Assembly: GCF_020400605.1 (NCBI RefSeq)
Contig: NZ_JAINRD010000030.1
Span: 1-64,000, forward strand
DNA: 64,000 nucleotides
Reading direction: 5' to 3'
Origin: Streptomyces aculeolatus
Lineage (GTDB): Bacteria; Actinomycetota; Actinomycetes; Streptomycetales; Streptomycetaceae
The first letter of the stretch is position 1; each line of letters begins with the position of its first letter. The position numbers were made by a program, and so were the translations under genes. Shown in pieces: positions 16,599 through 25,270 of this stretch. The notes beneath the pieces are model-generated. The model did not search any database and was not told the origin of the DNA. It saw only the letters and a program-made list of their open reading frames with translations.

Positions 16599-17402
16599 GT
16601 GGCCATGATGGACTGTCCGGACTGCGGCCGGTGGCACGACCCGGCCGGCGCGGCCCGGTGCGCCGGCGCGCCCCCGGACGCCCCGTCGGGCGGCGGGCCC
16701 GCGGCGCTCCAGGAGCCGGGCCCCGCGGTGCCGGGGCCCGATCCACGGGACGTCGAGCTGTTCGCCGAGGGCCGCGCGGGCTACCCGGACACCGCGCCGC
16801 ACGGGCACGGGCCGGCGGACGGCGACACGCTGCGCCGGCCCGTCGTCCCCGGCCGCGCCCGGCACGGCCGGGGACGGCAGCGGCGCCCGCCCCGCGCGCG
16901 GCTGGCCGCCCTCGCGGCGGCGGGGGTGGCGGCGATCTCCGGCGGGCTGGTCGCCGCGAACGTGCTCGGCGGGGGCGGCACGTCCGGCGCCGACCGGGCC
17001 GACGAGCGTCCCGACGCCCCGTTCGGCCCTCTGCCCACGGACTCCGCCGGCACGCCCGACCCGACCGGCGCCCGGCCGGCGGCGAGCCCGCCGGCCGAGC
17101 GGGCCGGGGCACCGGACCGCGCGCAGCGCTCCCGGCCCTCCACCGCGCCGCCGTCGGCCCCCAGCACGGACCCGGCGACACCGGAGCCCAGCCCGAGCGG
17201 CAGCTCCGCGCGGGCCGCCGGCCCGTCGTCGACCGCCTCCTCGCGGGCGACGGTGTCGGCGCCGAGCGGCACCCCGTCGGGTTCGGGGTCCTCCTCCCCC
17301 TCGCAGTCGCCCACGCCGACGCCCACCGGCACCGGGGACGAGGAGGGCGAGCAGGAGCACGGGCGGCCCGACGCGCCGGACGCCCGGCACCCGAACGGCT
17401 GA
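16599..17402 (+). CDS. Membrane protein with N-terminal Cys motif and Pro/Ser-rich tail
   Basis: Starts at GTG 16599, ATG 16605 or ATG 16608 are possible; GAGG at 16591-16594 and GAAGGA at 16581 favour the ATG at 16605. The protein (up to 267 residues) begins with CPDCGRWHDPAGAARC, which looks like half of a zinc ribbon. One transmembrane helix follows (AALAAAGVAAISGGLVAANVL, about residues 102-122), then a long low-complexity Pro/Ser/Thr/Ala region that is probably extracellular. This resembles a group of actinobacterial membrane proteins with an N-terminal zinc finger. No function can be assigned. Confidence 0.65.
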   Translation: MAMMDCPDCGRWHDPAGAARCAGAPPDAPSGGGPAALQEPGPAVPGPDPRDVELFAEGRAGYPDTAPHGHGPADGDTLRRPVVPGRARHGRGRQRRPPRARLAALAAAGVAAISGGLVAANVLGGGGTSGADRADERPDAPFGPLPTDSAGTPDPTGARPAASPPAERAGAPDRAQRSRPSTAPPSAPSTDPATPEPSPSGSSARAAGPSSTASSRATVSAPSGTPSGSGSSSPSQSPTPTPTGTGDEEGEQEHGRPDAPDARHPNG

Positions 17403-17477
17403 ACGGCGGACCGCCGCGGCCCCGGCCGGCGGGCCCGTGCGGATGCGCGATCCCCGCGCGGGGGCGAGATTGGGGGC

Positions 17478-19700
17478 ATGGCCCGTGCCCACGCGAGCGC
17501 GCCGCACGACGGCAGGCTCGACGCGCTGCTGCTCGGCGTGCTCTTCGCCCGGGCGCGCTCCGCGCTGATGGTCTTCGACGCCGAACTGCGCCTGCTGCGC
17601 GCCAATGCCTCCGCGCGCCGGCTCCCGGGCGTGCCGGAGGAGGCGGAGCCGGCGGAAGCCGCGGAGGCGGGTGCGGAGCAGGCGCAGGGAGCACAGGCGG
17701 CGCGGGAGGAAGGCGGCGAGGCGGATGCGGAGCGGGCAGCACCGGCCGCGCGGGACGTGGGCGCGGTCGCCGACGGGGCCGAGCTGGAGCAGTTGCTGCG
17801 GCACGTGGTCACCTCCGGCGAACCGGTGCGCGGCGTGCGGATGGCGGGCGACTGCGACCGGGTGCTGTCGGTCTCGGCGTACCCGATGGGGGACGACGAG
17901 GGCGGCGATCCCGTGGCGGTGCTCGCCCACGTCCGCGACATCACCGACCGCCGGCGCGCCCGGTCCCGGCTGGAGCTGCTGTACGCCGCGGAGGCGCGCA
18001 TCGGCGCGCTGCTCGACGTCGGCCGGGTGGCGCAGGAGCTCGCCGCGGTCGTCGTGCCCGCGCTGGCGGACGCGGTGGTGGTCGACGTCGCCGATTCCGT
18101 GTGGCGGGGCGAGCAGTCGGCACCGTCCCAGGGGGTGGAGGTGCTGGCCCTGCGGCGGGCGGCGGCCGCGCCGCTGGCGTACCGGGACGAGGACGGCGTC
18201 GGCGCGCAGGTGCGCTACCCGTACGCCTCCCCGCAGTCCAGCGCGCTGACGGACCTGCGCCCGCGGCTCATCCAGGACCCGGCGCTCCCCGGGCCCGCGG
18301 TCGTCGGCGGCGACCGGCAGGCGTCCGCGCCCGAACCGGATCCCGCGAGCGGACCCGGCGTCGAGCAGACCCCGCCCGCGTCCCTGCCCGACGCCGCGGA
18401 CGACGCGCACTCGCTCATCCTCGTGCCGCTGTCCGCCCGCGGCGCGCTCCTCGGCCTCGTCACCCTCTACCGCACCGAACGCCCCACGCCCTTCGACGAC
18501 GCCGATCTGCGGCTGGCCACCGAGGTCGCCGAGCTGGCGGCGGTCAGCGTCGACAACGCCCGCCGCCAGACCCGCACCCACACCACCGCCTCCGCCCTGC
18601 AGCGCAGCCTGCTGCCCGCGCAGCTGCCGGAGAACAGCGCGATCGACGCGGGCCTGGCGTACGTGCCGGGCACCTTCCCCGGCACCGGCGGCGCGGGCGG
18701 CGACTGGTTCGACGTCATCGCGCTGTCCGGCGCCCGGGTGGCGCTGGTGGTGGGCGACGTCACCGGCACCGGGCTGCACGCGGCGGCGACCATGGGCCGG
18801 CTGCGCTCGGCGATCGACACCATGGCCGGCCTCGACCTGCCGCCTGACGAGCTGCTGACCCATCTGGACGCGCTCGTCTCCCGGTTGATGCAGGAGCCGC
18901 CCGACCCGTTCGCCGACCCGCAGCGCAACCGGCCGCCGCCCGCGGCGACCTGCGTCTACGCCGTCCACGACCCCATCGCCATGCGGGTGACCCTGGGCCT
19001 TGCCGGGCATCCGCCGCCCGTCGTGGTGCGGCCCGACGGCAACTCCGAGGTCGTCGAGGCCGCGAGCGGCCCGGCGCTGGGCGGCGGCTCCGGTTCGTAC
19101 CGCTGCGCCGAACTCGACCTGCCCGAGGGCAGCCTGCTCGCGCTCTACACCAACGGCCTGCTGCCCGACCGGCCCGGGGAGTCGCTGACCCGGCTGCGCC
19201 GCGCCCTCTCCGAACCGGCGCGCCCGGTGCAGGACCTGTGCGACGCGGCCGTACGCGAACTGCTGCCCTCCCGGCCGAGCGACGACGCGGTGCTGCTGGC
19301 GGCGCGGCTGCGGGCGCTGCCGCCGGACCAGGTGGTGGCCGTCCAACTGCCGGTGGACCACTCCGCCCTCTCCGACGCCCGCGACCTGGTGCGCCGGCGG
19401 CTCACCGACTGGGGGCTGCGGGAACTGACGCTGCCCACCGAGCTGATCGTCAGCGAACTCCTCGCCAACGCGGTCCGGCACGCCCCCGGCCCCATCGGGC
19501 TCAAGCTCATCCTGCAGTCGGTGCTGACCTGCGAGGTCACCGACACCAGCCATGTGGCGCCGCATCTGCGGCACGCCACGAGCAACGACGAAGGCGGGCG
19601 GGGGCTGTTCCTCGTCGCCCAGCTCGCCCGGCGCTGGGGTGTGCGCTACACGCCGCGCGGCAAGGTCGTCTGGACCGAGCAGGAGATCCCGGGCAGTTGA
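17478..19700 (+). CDS. Multidomain PAS-GAF-PP2C (SpoIIE)-HATPase regulator
   Basis: The 740-residue protein has a PAS-like region at about 20-160 interrupted by an Ala/Glu-rich insert (about 57-97), and a GAF-like domain at about 165-355. The SpoIIE PP2C phosphatase spans about 370-600 (GGAGGDWFDV, VVGDVTGTGLHAAA, LYTNGL, SDDAVLLAARL). A HATPase_c anti-sigma kinase domain follows at about 620-735 (ELIVSELLANAVRHA, EGGRGLFLVAQL). Both partner-switching activities, kinase and phosphatase, are therefore in one chain, gated by sensory domains. In the phosphatase the usual DG of the third motif is TNG, which may weaken metal binding. It is probably cytoplasmic and monocistronic. Confidence 0.88.
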   Translation: MARAHASAPHDGRLDALLLGVLFARARSALMVFDAELRLLRANASARRLPGVPEEAEPAEAAEAGAEQAQGAQAAREEGGEADAERAAPAARDVGAVADGAELEQLLRHVVTSGEPVRGVRMAGDCDRVLSVSAYPMGDDEGGDPVAVLAHVRDITDRRRARSRLELLYAAEARIGALLDVGRVAQELAAVVVPALADAVVVDVADSVWRGEQSAPSQGVEVLALRRAAAAPLAYRDEDGVGAQVRYPYASPQSSALTDLRPRLIQDPALPGPAVVGGDRQASAPEPDPASGPGVEQTPPASLPDAADDAHSLILVPLSARGALLGLVTLYRTERPTPFDDADLRLATEVAELAAVSVDNARRQTRTHTTASALQRSLLPAQLPENSAIDAGLAYVPGTFPGTGGAGGDWFDVIALSGARVALVVGDVTGTGLHAAATMGRLRSAIDTMAGLDLPPDELLTHLDALVSRLMQEPPDPFADPQRNRPPPAATCVYAVHDPIAMRVTLGLAGHPPPVVVRPDGNSEVVEAASGPALGGGSGSYRCAELDLPEGSLLALYTNGLLPDRPGESLTRLRRALSEPARPVQDLCDAAVRELLPSRPSDDAVLLAARLRALPPDQVVAVQLPVDHSALSDARDLVRRRLTDWGLRELTLPTELIVSELLANAVRHAPGPIGLKLILQSVLTCEVTDTSHVAPHLRHATSNDEGGRGLFLVAQLARRWGVRYTPRGKVVWTEQEIPGS

Positions 19701-19706
19701 TCCCCG

Positions 19707-19724
19707 GTGTGAGCTGACTCACAC
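19707..19724. promoter_or_regulatory. Crp-type palindrome upstream of cytochrome b gene
   Basis: The sequence TGTGA, six bases, TCACA (19708-19723) is the classical CRP/FNR-family consensus, extended by one base each side to an 18-bp perfect-arm palindrome. Streptomyces Crp binds GTG-N6-NNCAC-type sites. It lies 78 bp upstream of the qcrB-like ATG, a suitable place for activation. Confidence 0.65.
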
Positions 19725-19801
19725 GGCTGCTCGTCCGTGTCACATTCGCCTCCCTGTTCCTGTCATAGAAGTGAGTGCACCAGGGAGGCAGGAGCAACCG
19801 T

Positions 19802-21538
19802 ATGTCCGTAACCCAGACGGAAGGCTCGTCGCAAGGTGCGATGGGCGCCCGTCGGCCCACCCGGGCATCCACCGGCGAGCGGTTCGCGGACTGGGCCGAC
19901 AGCCGGCTCGGACTGCACGGCGGCGGACGCAAGTACACCAGAAAGGTCTTCCCGGACCACTGGTCGTTCCTGCTGGGCGAGATCGCGCTCTACAGCTTCG
20001 TCGTCGTCCTGCTCACCGGCGTCTATCTGACGCTGTGGTTCAACCCCTCGATGAACGAGGTCGTCTACGACGGCTCGTACGCGCCGATGAACGGCGTGCG
20101 GATGTCCGAGGCGTACGCCTCCACGCTGGACATCTCGTTCGACGTGCGCGGCGGTCTGCTGGTGCGCCAGATCCACCACTGGGGCGCGCTGATCTTCGTC
20201 ATCGCCATGCTCGTGCACATGATGCGGCACTTCTTCACCGGCTCGTTCCGCAAGCCGCGCGAGCTGAACTGGCTGTTCGGCTGGATCATGCTGTTCACCG
20301 CCCTCTTCGAGGGCCTCCTCGGGTACTCGCTCCCCGACGACCTGCTCTCCGGTACGGGCCTGCGCTTCGTCGAGGGCGCCACGCTCTCCACGCCGCTGAT
20401 CGGGACATACCTGTCGTTCTTCATCTTCGGCGACGAGTTCCCCGGGCACGAGATCATTCCACGCCTGTACGCGCTGCACATCCTGGTGCTGCCGGCGCTG
20501 ATGGTCGCACTCGTGGTGGTGCACCTGATCCTGGTCTTCTACCACAAGCACACGCAGTGGGGCGGGCCCGGCAAGACGGAGAAGAACGTCGTCGGCGCGC
20601 CGTTCATGCCGGTGTACGTGGCCAAGGCCGGCGGGTTCTTCTTCCTGGTCTTCGGCGTCATCACCGTCATCGCGGCGATCGCGACCATCAACCCGATCTG
20701 GAACGTGGGGCCGTACAGACCGGACCAAGTGTCGACCGGCGCGCAACCGGACTGGTATCTGGGCTTCGCCGAAGGCATGGTGCGCGTCATGCCGGGCTGG
20801 GAGATCAACGCCTGGGGCCACACCCTCGCACTCGGGGTGTTCATCCCCATCACCCTCTTCCCGCTCATGTTCATCGCCATCGGCGCGTACCCGTTCATCG
20901 AGGCGTGGATCACAGGGGACAAACGCGAGCACCACCTGCTGCAGCGGCCGCGCAACGTGCCCGTGCGGACGGCGCTCGGCACCTCGTGGCTCTCGCTGTA
21001 CGCCCTGTTCCTCATCGGCGGCGGCAACGACATCTTCGCCACGCACTTCAACGTCTCGGTCAACAACGTCACATGGGCCCTGCGGATCGGCGTGTTCGTG
21101 GTGCCGGTGCTCACGTTCATCCTCACCAAGAGGATCTGCCTCGCGCTGCAGCGGCGCGATCGCGACAAGGTGCTGCACGGCCGCGAGACCGGCATGATCA
21201 AGCGGCTGCCGCACGGCGAGTACATCGAGGTGCACGAGCCGCTGTCGCAGGCGGAGCTGCACAAGCTCACCTCGCACGAGCAGCCGCAGCCCTACGTGCT
21301 GCCGCCCGCGGTCGACGCCAACGGCGTCCGCCGGCCGCCGGTGAGCGTCGCGGACCGGGTGCGCGCCAGGCTGTCGCACAGCATGTTCGGCCCGCACACG
21401 CGGATCGACAAGCCGACGGCGGAGGAGTACCGCCGCGCGGTCGCCCACGGCCACGATCACGCGGAGCTGCCGCCCGGCAGCGGACCGCGCGAGCTGGAAT
21501 CCGCGGACGAGAGCCCGGGCGGCCCCTCGTCCGGATGA
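19802..21538 (+). CDS. Cytochrome b subunit (QcrB-like), not linked to qcrCA
   Basis: The ATG at 19802 follows GGGAGG/GGAG and gives 578 residues. The sequence is actinobacterial QcrB of the cytochrome bcc complex. Haem-ligand histidine pairs lie in IHHWGALIF/LVHMMRHFF and LYALHILVLP/VVVHLILVF; the Qo motif is QPDWYLG (PDWY in place of PEWY); about nine hydrophobic helices are present with a long C-terminal tail. It oxidises menaquinol and passes electrons to cytochrome c. QcrB is normally encoded with QcrC and QcrA, which are absent here. It is therefore probably a second, alternative copy, possibly controlled by Crp. Confidence 0.9.
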   Translation: MSVTQTEGSSQGAMGARRPTRASTGERFADWADSRLGLHGGGRKYTRKVFPDHWSFLLGEIALYSFVVVLLTGVYLTLWFNPSMNEVVYDGSYAPMNGVRMSEAYASTLDISFDVRGGLLVRQIHHWGALIFVIAMLVHMMRHFFTGSFRKPRELNWLFGWIMLFTALFEGLLGYSLPDDLLSGTGLRFVEGATLSTPLIGTYLSFFIFGDEFPGHEIIPRLYALHILVLPALMVALVVVHLILVFYHKHTQWGGPGKTEKNVVGAPFMPVYVAKAGGFFFLVFGVITVIAAIATINPIWNVGPYRPDQVSTGAQPDWYLGFAEGMVRVMPGWEINAWGHTLALGVFIPITLFPLMFIAIGAYPFIEAWITGDKREHHLLQRPRNVPVRTALGTSWLSLYALFLIGGGNDIFATHFNVSVNNVTWALRIGVFVVPVLTFILTKRICLALQRRDRDKVLHGRETGMIKRLPHGEYIEVHEPLSQAELHKLTSHEQPQPYVLPPAVDANGVRRPPVSVADRVRARLSHSMFGPHTRIDKPTAEEYRRAVAHGHDHAELPPGSGPRELESADESPGGPSSG

Positions 21539-21588
21539 GGTACGGCCCCCCGACGGCCCTCATCCGGGACTGAGGCAGGCCCCCGACC

Positions 21589-21630
21589 GGGTGGGGCGCG
21601 GACCCCCGACCGCGCCCCACCCGACTTTTT
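21589..21630 (+). terminator. Intrinsic terminator of the cytochrome b gene
   Basis: A perfect 13-bp stem (GGGTGGGGCGCGG at 21589-21601 with its complement at 21610-21622) and an eight-base loop are followed by GAC and a run of six T (21625-21630 and onward). This is an unusually classical Rho-independent terminator. It insulates the iron-regulated operon from read-through. Confidence 0.85.
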
Positions 21631-21647
21631 TGGTTAGGCTACCCTAA
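21629..21647. promoter_or_regulatory. Iron box (DmdR/IdeR operator)
   Basis: The 19-mer TTTGGTTAGGCTACCCTAA matches the actinobacterial iron-box consensus TTAGGTTAGGCTCACCTAA at 16 of 19 positions. It ends 28 bp before the GTG of the acylase gene. With iron bound, DmdR1/IdeR would repress the acylase-acyltransferase operon. Confidence 0.8.
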
Positions 21648-21675
21648 GTTTCTTCGAGCGAGGGGTGGCGACGGC

Positions 21676-23802
21676 GTGAGCATCGAGGTGTACCGGGACT
21701 CCTGGGGCATCCCCCACATCCGCGCCGCCGACCCCCGCGAACTCGCCTACGCCCAGGGGCGCAACGCCGCCTTCGACCGCGCCTGGCAACTGGAGACCGA
21801 GCGGCACCGCGCCGCCGGCACCTCCGCCGCTTTCCTCGGTGCACAGTCCCTCGGCTGGGACGTCTTCGCGCGCCGCGTCCGGCTGGACGACACCGCGCGC
21901 CGCTGTTTCCGGCAGCTGGCCGAGGAGGACCGCGAGACCGCCGGCTGGGTGTCGTCGTACGTCGACGGGGTCAACGCCGGGCTCGCCGAAGGCGCCGCGC
22001 GGGCCCCGGAGTTCGCGTCCGCCGGCCTCGCGCCCGGCCGCTGGTCGCCGTGGACGCCGCTGGCCGTGTGGCTGTCCACCCACATCCTCTTCGCCGGCTT
22101 CCCGGCCAAGCTGTGGCGCCGGATGGTCGCGGAGCGGCTGGGCGCCGGGGCGGTGGACCTGTTCGCCACCGACGGACCGGTCACCGCGGGCAGCAACGGC
22201 TGGCTGCTGTCCGGCGAGCGGACCGCCGGCGGCGGCGCGCTCATCGCCGGGGACCCACACCGGTTCATCGAACTCCCCGGCGTCTACCAGCAGATCCACC
22301 TGGCCTGCCCGGAGTACGACGTCGTCGGGTTCGCGGTCCCGGGCGTCCCCGGACTGCCGCACTTCGGCCACACCGGCGGCGTCGCCTGGGCCATCACCAA
22401 CGCCATGGCCGACTACCAGGACCTCTACCGCGAGCGGCTGCGCCGCCGCGGGGACAGCGTCGAGGCGCTGGGCCCGGACGGCTGGGAGCCGGCCGCCGCG
22501 CACTCCGAGACGGTGGCGGCCGCGGGCGCGGAGCCGGCCGTGATCGAGGTGGTCGAGACCGCGCGCGGCCCGGTGGTCGCCGACGTGCCGGACGCCGCCG
22601 CGGACGGCGAGTGGGAAGGGCTGAGCCTCGCGTATCCGCCGCGGGTGTACGGGGATCTGGGCTTCCCGGCGCTGCCCGCCCTGCTGGAGGCCCGCAGCGT
22701 CGCCGACGTGGACGCGGCGCTCGACCGCTGGGCGGAGCCGGTCAACGTGGTGCTCGCCGCCGACACCGCGGGCGGGCTGCTGCACCGCGTCGCCGGGACG
22801 GTGCCCGTACGCGACGAGGCCAACCTGCGCGGCACCGTGCCGGCGTGGGAGCGGGCGTACGCCTGGCGCGGGCGGCACGCGCCGATGCCCTCGGTGCCGG
22901 TGGCCGGCGGGATCGCGGTGATGGCCAACGAGCCCGGTCCGGCGGCCCCGTTCGGCGCCGAGTTCGCCCCGCCGCACCGTGCGCAGCGCATCCGCGAACT
23001 GCTGGCCCGCGGCGGGGCCTGGCGCGCCGGTGACATGGCAGCCGTCCACACCGACACCTTCGCCGCCTCGGCCCGCCCGCTCCTCGACCTGCTCGCCGGA
23101 CTGAGCGGACTGGGGCCCGCCGCCGCCGGGTTGCGCGACCGGCTGCTGCGCTGGGACCTGCGGATGGACGCGGGCAGCGCCGACGCGCTGGCGTACGCGC
23201 GGCTGCGCTCGGCCGTCGTCCGCGCCCTGGCGGCGCACCCCACGCTGGCGCCGCTGGCCGAACCGCCCCCGTACCCCGCGCTGCTGCTGCCCTGGCTGGA
23301 CCTGCACGCCCGGATCGGGTACGCCCTGGGCACCCTGCTCACCACCGACCGGCTGCCGGGGATCGACCGGCCCGCGCTGGTGCGGGCCGCCGCCGAGGAG
23401 ACCGCCGCGCAGCTCGCCGCCGCGGCCCCGGGCGAGCACGCGACCTGGGGCGAGGCGCACCGGCTGGCGCCCTGGCAGGCGCTGGCGGGCGAGCCCGCAG
23501 ACCCGGACGGGCCCGGCGGCGACGGCGTCCGGCAGTGGCCGGGGCTGGCCGGCGACCAGGACTGCGTGCTGGCCACCGCCGCCGTCCCCGGCGTCACCGA
23601 CCTGTGCGCCCGCGGCCCCGCCGCCCGCTACGTCTGGGACGTCGCCCGCCGCGAGGAGAGCCGCTGGGTGGTCCCGTTCGGCGCCTGCGGCGTCCCCGGC
23701 GCCCCGCACCACCGCGACCAGCTCGCCACGTGGCTGCGCGGCGAGCTGATCCCCGTCGTCACCGACTGGCAGGCCCTGAAGGAGTCCCATGGCGACCGCT
23801 GA
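21676..23802 (+). CDS. Iron-regulated penicillin-acylase-family Ntn hydrolase
   Basis: This 708-residue protein belongs to the penicillin amidase / acyl-homoserine-lactone acylase family (IEVYRDSWGIPHIRA start). The precursor cleavage site and new N-terminal nucleophile is Ser173 in TAGSNGW, followed by GGGALIAGDPH and the NAM tripeptide in AITNAMADYQDLY. Unlike most relatives it has no signal peptide, so it should act in the cytoplasm on an acyl-amide bond. The GTG start lies just after an iron box and the next gene is an AlcB-type acyltransferase, which points to siderophore acyl-group processing. Streptomyces homologues of this pair have, as I recall, been called desG/desH and linked to aryl-desferrioxamines. 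PvdQ of Pseudomonas is a functional parallel. Confidence 0.85.
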   Translation: MSIEVYRDSWGIPHIRAADPRELAYAQGRNAAFDRAWQLETERHRAAGTSAAFLGAQSLGWDVFARRVRLDDTARRCFRQLAEEDRETAGWVSSYVDGVNAGLAEGAARAPEFASAGLAPGRWSPWTPLAVWLSTHILFAGFPAKLWRRMVAERLGAGAVDLFATDGPVTAGSNGWLLSGERTAGGGALIAGDPHRFIELPGVYQQIHLACPEYDVVGFAVPGVPGLPHFGHTGGVAWAITNAMADYQDLYRERLRRRGDSVEALGPDGWEPAAAHSETVAAAGAEPAVIEVVETARGPVVADVPDAAADGEWEGLSLAYPPRVYGDLGFPALPALLEARSVADVDAALDRWAEPVNVVLAADTAGGLLHRVAGTVPVRDEANLRGTVPAWERAYAWRGRHAPMPSVPVAGGIAVMANEPGPAAPFGAEFAPPHRAQRIRELLARGGAWRAGDMAAVHTDTFAASARPLLDLLAGLSGLGPAAAGLRDRLLRWDLRMDAGSADALAYARLRSAVVRALAAHPTLAPLAEPPPYPALLLPWLDLHARIGYALGTLLTTDRLPGIDRPALVRAAAEETAAQLAAAAPGEHATWGEAHRLAPWQALAGEPADPDGPGGDGVRQWPGLAGDQDCVLATAAVPGVTDLCARGPAARYVWDVARREESRWVVPFGACGVPGAPHHRDQLATWLRGELIPVVTDWQALKESHGDR

Positions 23803-24400
23803 CACCGCGCCCCGCGACCGGACGCCGTGCTACGAGCACGACGAGCCCGGGGCCGGCGGCCTCGGCACCGTACGCGTGGTGCCCGTCGTCCCGGACGCGG
23901 ACGCCGGCCTGCTGCACGGCTGGGTCACCGCGGAGCGCGCCCGCTTCTGGGGCATGGCCGCGCTGGCGCGCGACGAAGTCCGCGACATCTACGCGCACAT
24001 GGACACCCTCCCCAGCCACCACGCCTACCTGCTGCTGTGCGGCGGCATGCCGGCCGCGCTGCTGCAGACGTACGACCCGGCCGCCGACCGGGTCTCGGAG
24101 TGCTACCGGGCCGAGCCCGGCGACCTCGGCCTCCACCTGCTGATCGGCCCCGCAGACGGTGGCGCGCGGCCCGGCTTCACGACCGCGCTGATGCGCGTGA
24201 TCAGCGGGTTCGCCGCGGCGGAGGGGGCCCGCCGCCTGGTGGCCGAGCCCGACGCGGACAACGGGCCCGCGATCGACCGGCTGCGCCGCGAGGGCTTCGA
24301 GCTGGGCCCGGAGGTCACCCTGCCGGAAGTGGACCTGCCGGAGGTGTACCTGCCGCCGAAGCGCGCCCGGCTGGCATTCCGCCCGGTGGCCGGCGGCTGA
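23789..24400 (+). CDS. Siderophore-type GNAT acyltransferase (AlcB/RhbD/MbtK family)
   Basis: The 203-residue protein overlaps the acylase gene by 14 bases and shares its iron-box promoter. It carries the signatures of acyltransferases that acylate N-hydroxylated polyamines or lysine: HGWVTAERARFWGM, HHAYLLLCGGMPAALLQTYDP, LGLHLLIGPADG, RRLVAEPDADN and the terminal LPPKRARLAF. DesC, IucB and MbtK are known members. It probably transfers an acyl group from acyl-CoA to a hydroxamate precursor. No siderophore synthetase or hydroxylase is nearby, so the pair would modify a siderophore made elsewhere. Confidence 0.85.
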   Translation: MATADTAPRDRTPCYEHDEPGAGGLGTVRVVPVVPDADAGLLHGWVTAERARFWGMAALARDEVRDIYAHMDTLPSHHAYLLLCGGMPAALLQTYDPAADRVSECYRAEPGDLGLHLLIGPADGGARPGFTTALMRVISGFAAAEGARRLVAEPDADNGPAIDRLRREGFELGPEVTLPEVDLPEVYLPPKRARLAFRPVAGG

Positions 24401-24412
24401 CCGGGCGGCGCC

Positions 24413-25270
24413 TCACCCGGCGCCGTCGCGCGGGTCCAGGCGGCTGCGGTACGGGGGCATGAACCGCATCCGCGGCATCTGGTCCGCGAGCACGCCGCCG
24501 TCCACGACGATCCGGGCCCCGGTGATGTACGCGCCGGCGTCCGAGGCGAGCAGGAGCAGCGCGCCGACGCACTCCTCGGGCCGGGCGTAGCGGCCGAGGG
24601 GGATGCGCTCGCGGTACGCGGCCTCGAACCCCTCCCGCTCCAGCGGGAAATCGCCGTCGATGGGCGTGTCGACCATGCCGGGCGCCAGGGTGTTGGCGGT
24701 GATGCCGTGCGGCGCCAGCTCCACCGCCAGCGTCTCGGTGAGGAGTTGGGCGGCGGCCTTGGCGGCGTTGTAGTGGGCCAGGCCCGCCTCGGCGACGAGC
24801 GCGTTCTTCGAGGTGACGGTGACGATCCGGCCGGGCACCGCGTCGGCGGCCATGTGCTCGGCGACCCGCTGGGAGAGGAAGAACACGGCGTCGGCGTTCA
24901 CGCGCATGACGCGCGACCAGCTCTCGGGGGTGATCTCGTTGAAGCGCTCCAGGGCCGCGGTGCCGGCGTTGTTGACCAGGATGTGCACCGGCCCGGCCGC
25001 CTCGCGGATCCGGTCGGCGAGCCCGGCCAGCTCGTCGGTGCGCGCCAGGTCCTGGCCGTACGTCCACGGGCGCCGGCCGTGCGCCCGTACCGCCGCCGCC
25101 GTCCCGGCCAGCCCCGGGGCGTCCGGCAGGTCGACCAGGACGAGGTCGGCGCCCGCCTCCGCGAGCCCGGCGGCGAAGGCGCGGCCGAGGCCGCGGGCCG
25201 CGCCGGTGACGACGGCGGTGCGCCCGGTGAGGTCGAACCGGCCGGCGCCCCGGTCCCCCGCGCCGGTCAC
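24413..25270 (-). CDS. SDR-family sugar/alcohol dehydrogenase
   Basis: I place the start at the GTG at 25270, which overlaps the TGA of the amidohydrolase, giving 285 residues. The frame stays open far upstream only as an antisense artefact. It is a classical SDR: TGAARGLG cofactor loop, acidic LVDLPDA after beta-2 (NAD preference), NNAG motif, catalytic Ser in VTSKNAL and YNAAK. The segment after it (NTLAPGMVDTPID) is typical. The C-terminal tail is about 20 residues longer than usual. As the last gene of a four-gene sugar-acid operon it may oxidise a sugar to a lactone or reduce an intermediate. Confidence 0.87.
   Translation of the reverse strand: MTGAGDRGAGRFDLTGRTAVVTGAARGLGRAFAAGLAEAGADLVLVDLPDAPGLAGTAAAVRAHGRRPWTYGQDLARTDELAGLADRIREAAGPVHILVNNAGTAALERFNEITPESWSRVMRVNADAVFFLSQRVAEHMAADAVPGRIVTVTSKNALVAEAGLAHYNAAKAAAQLLTETLAVELAPHGITANTLAPGMVDTPIDGDFPLEREGFEAAYRERIPLGRYARPEECVGALLLLASDAGAYITGARIVVDGGVLADQMPRMRFMPPYRSRLDPRDGAG

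Noticed and set aside
16512..19574. Very long open frame antisense to the PAS-GAF-PP2C gene
   Set aside because: GC-rich DNA gives long stop-free antisense frames. The plus-strand protein has clear domains, and the antisense product is Arg/Gly/Ala-rich without family signatures.
21676..24400. Quorum-quenching AHL acylase or penicillin resistance gene
   Set aside because: The iron box, lack of a signal peptide and fusion in an operon with a siderophore acyltransferase make siderophore processing more likely.
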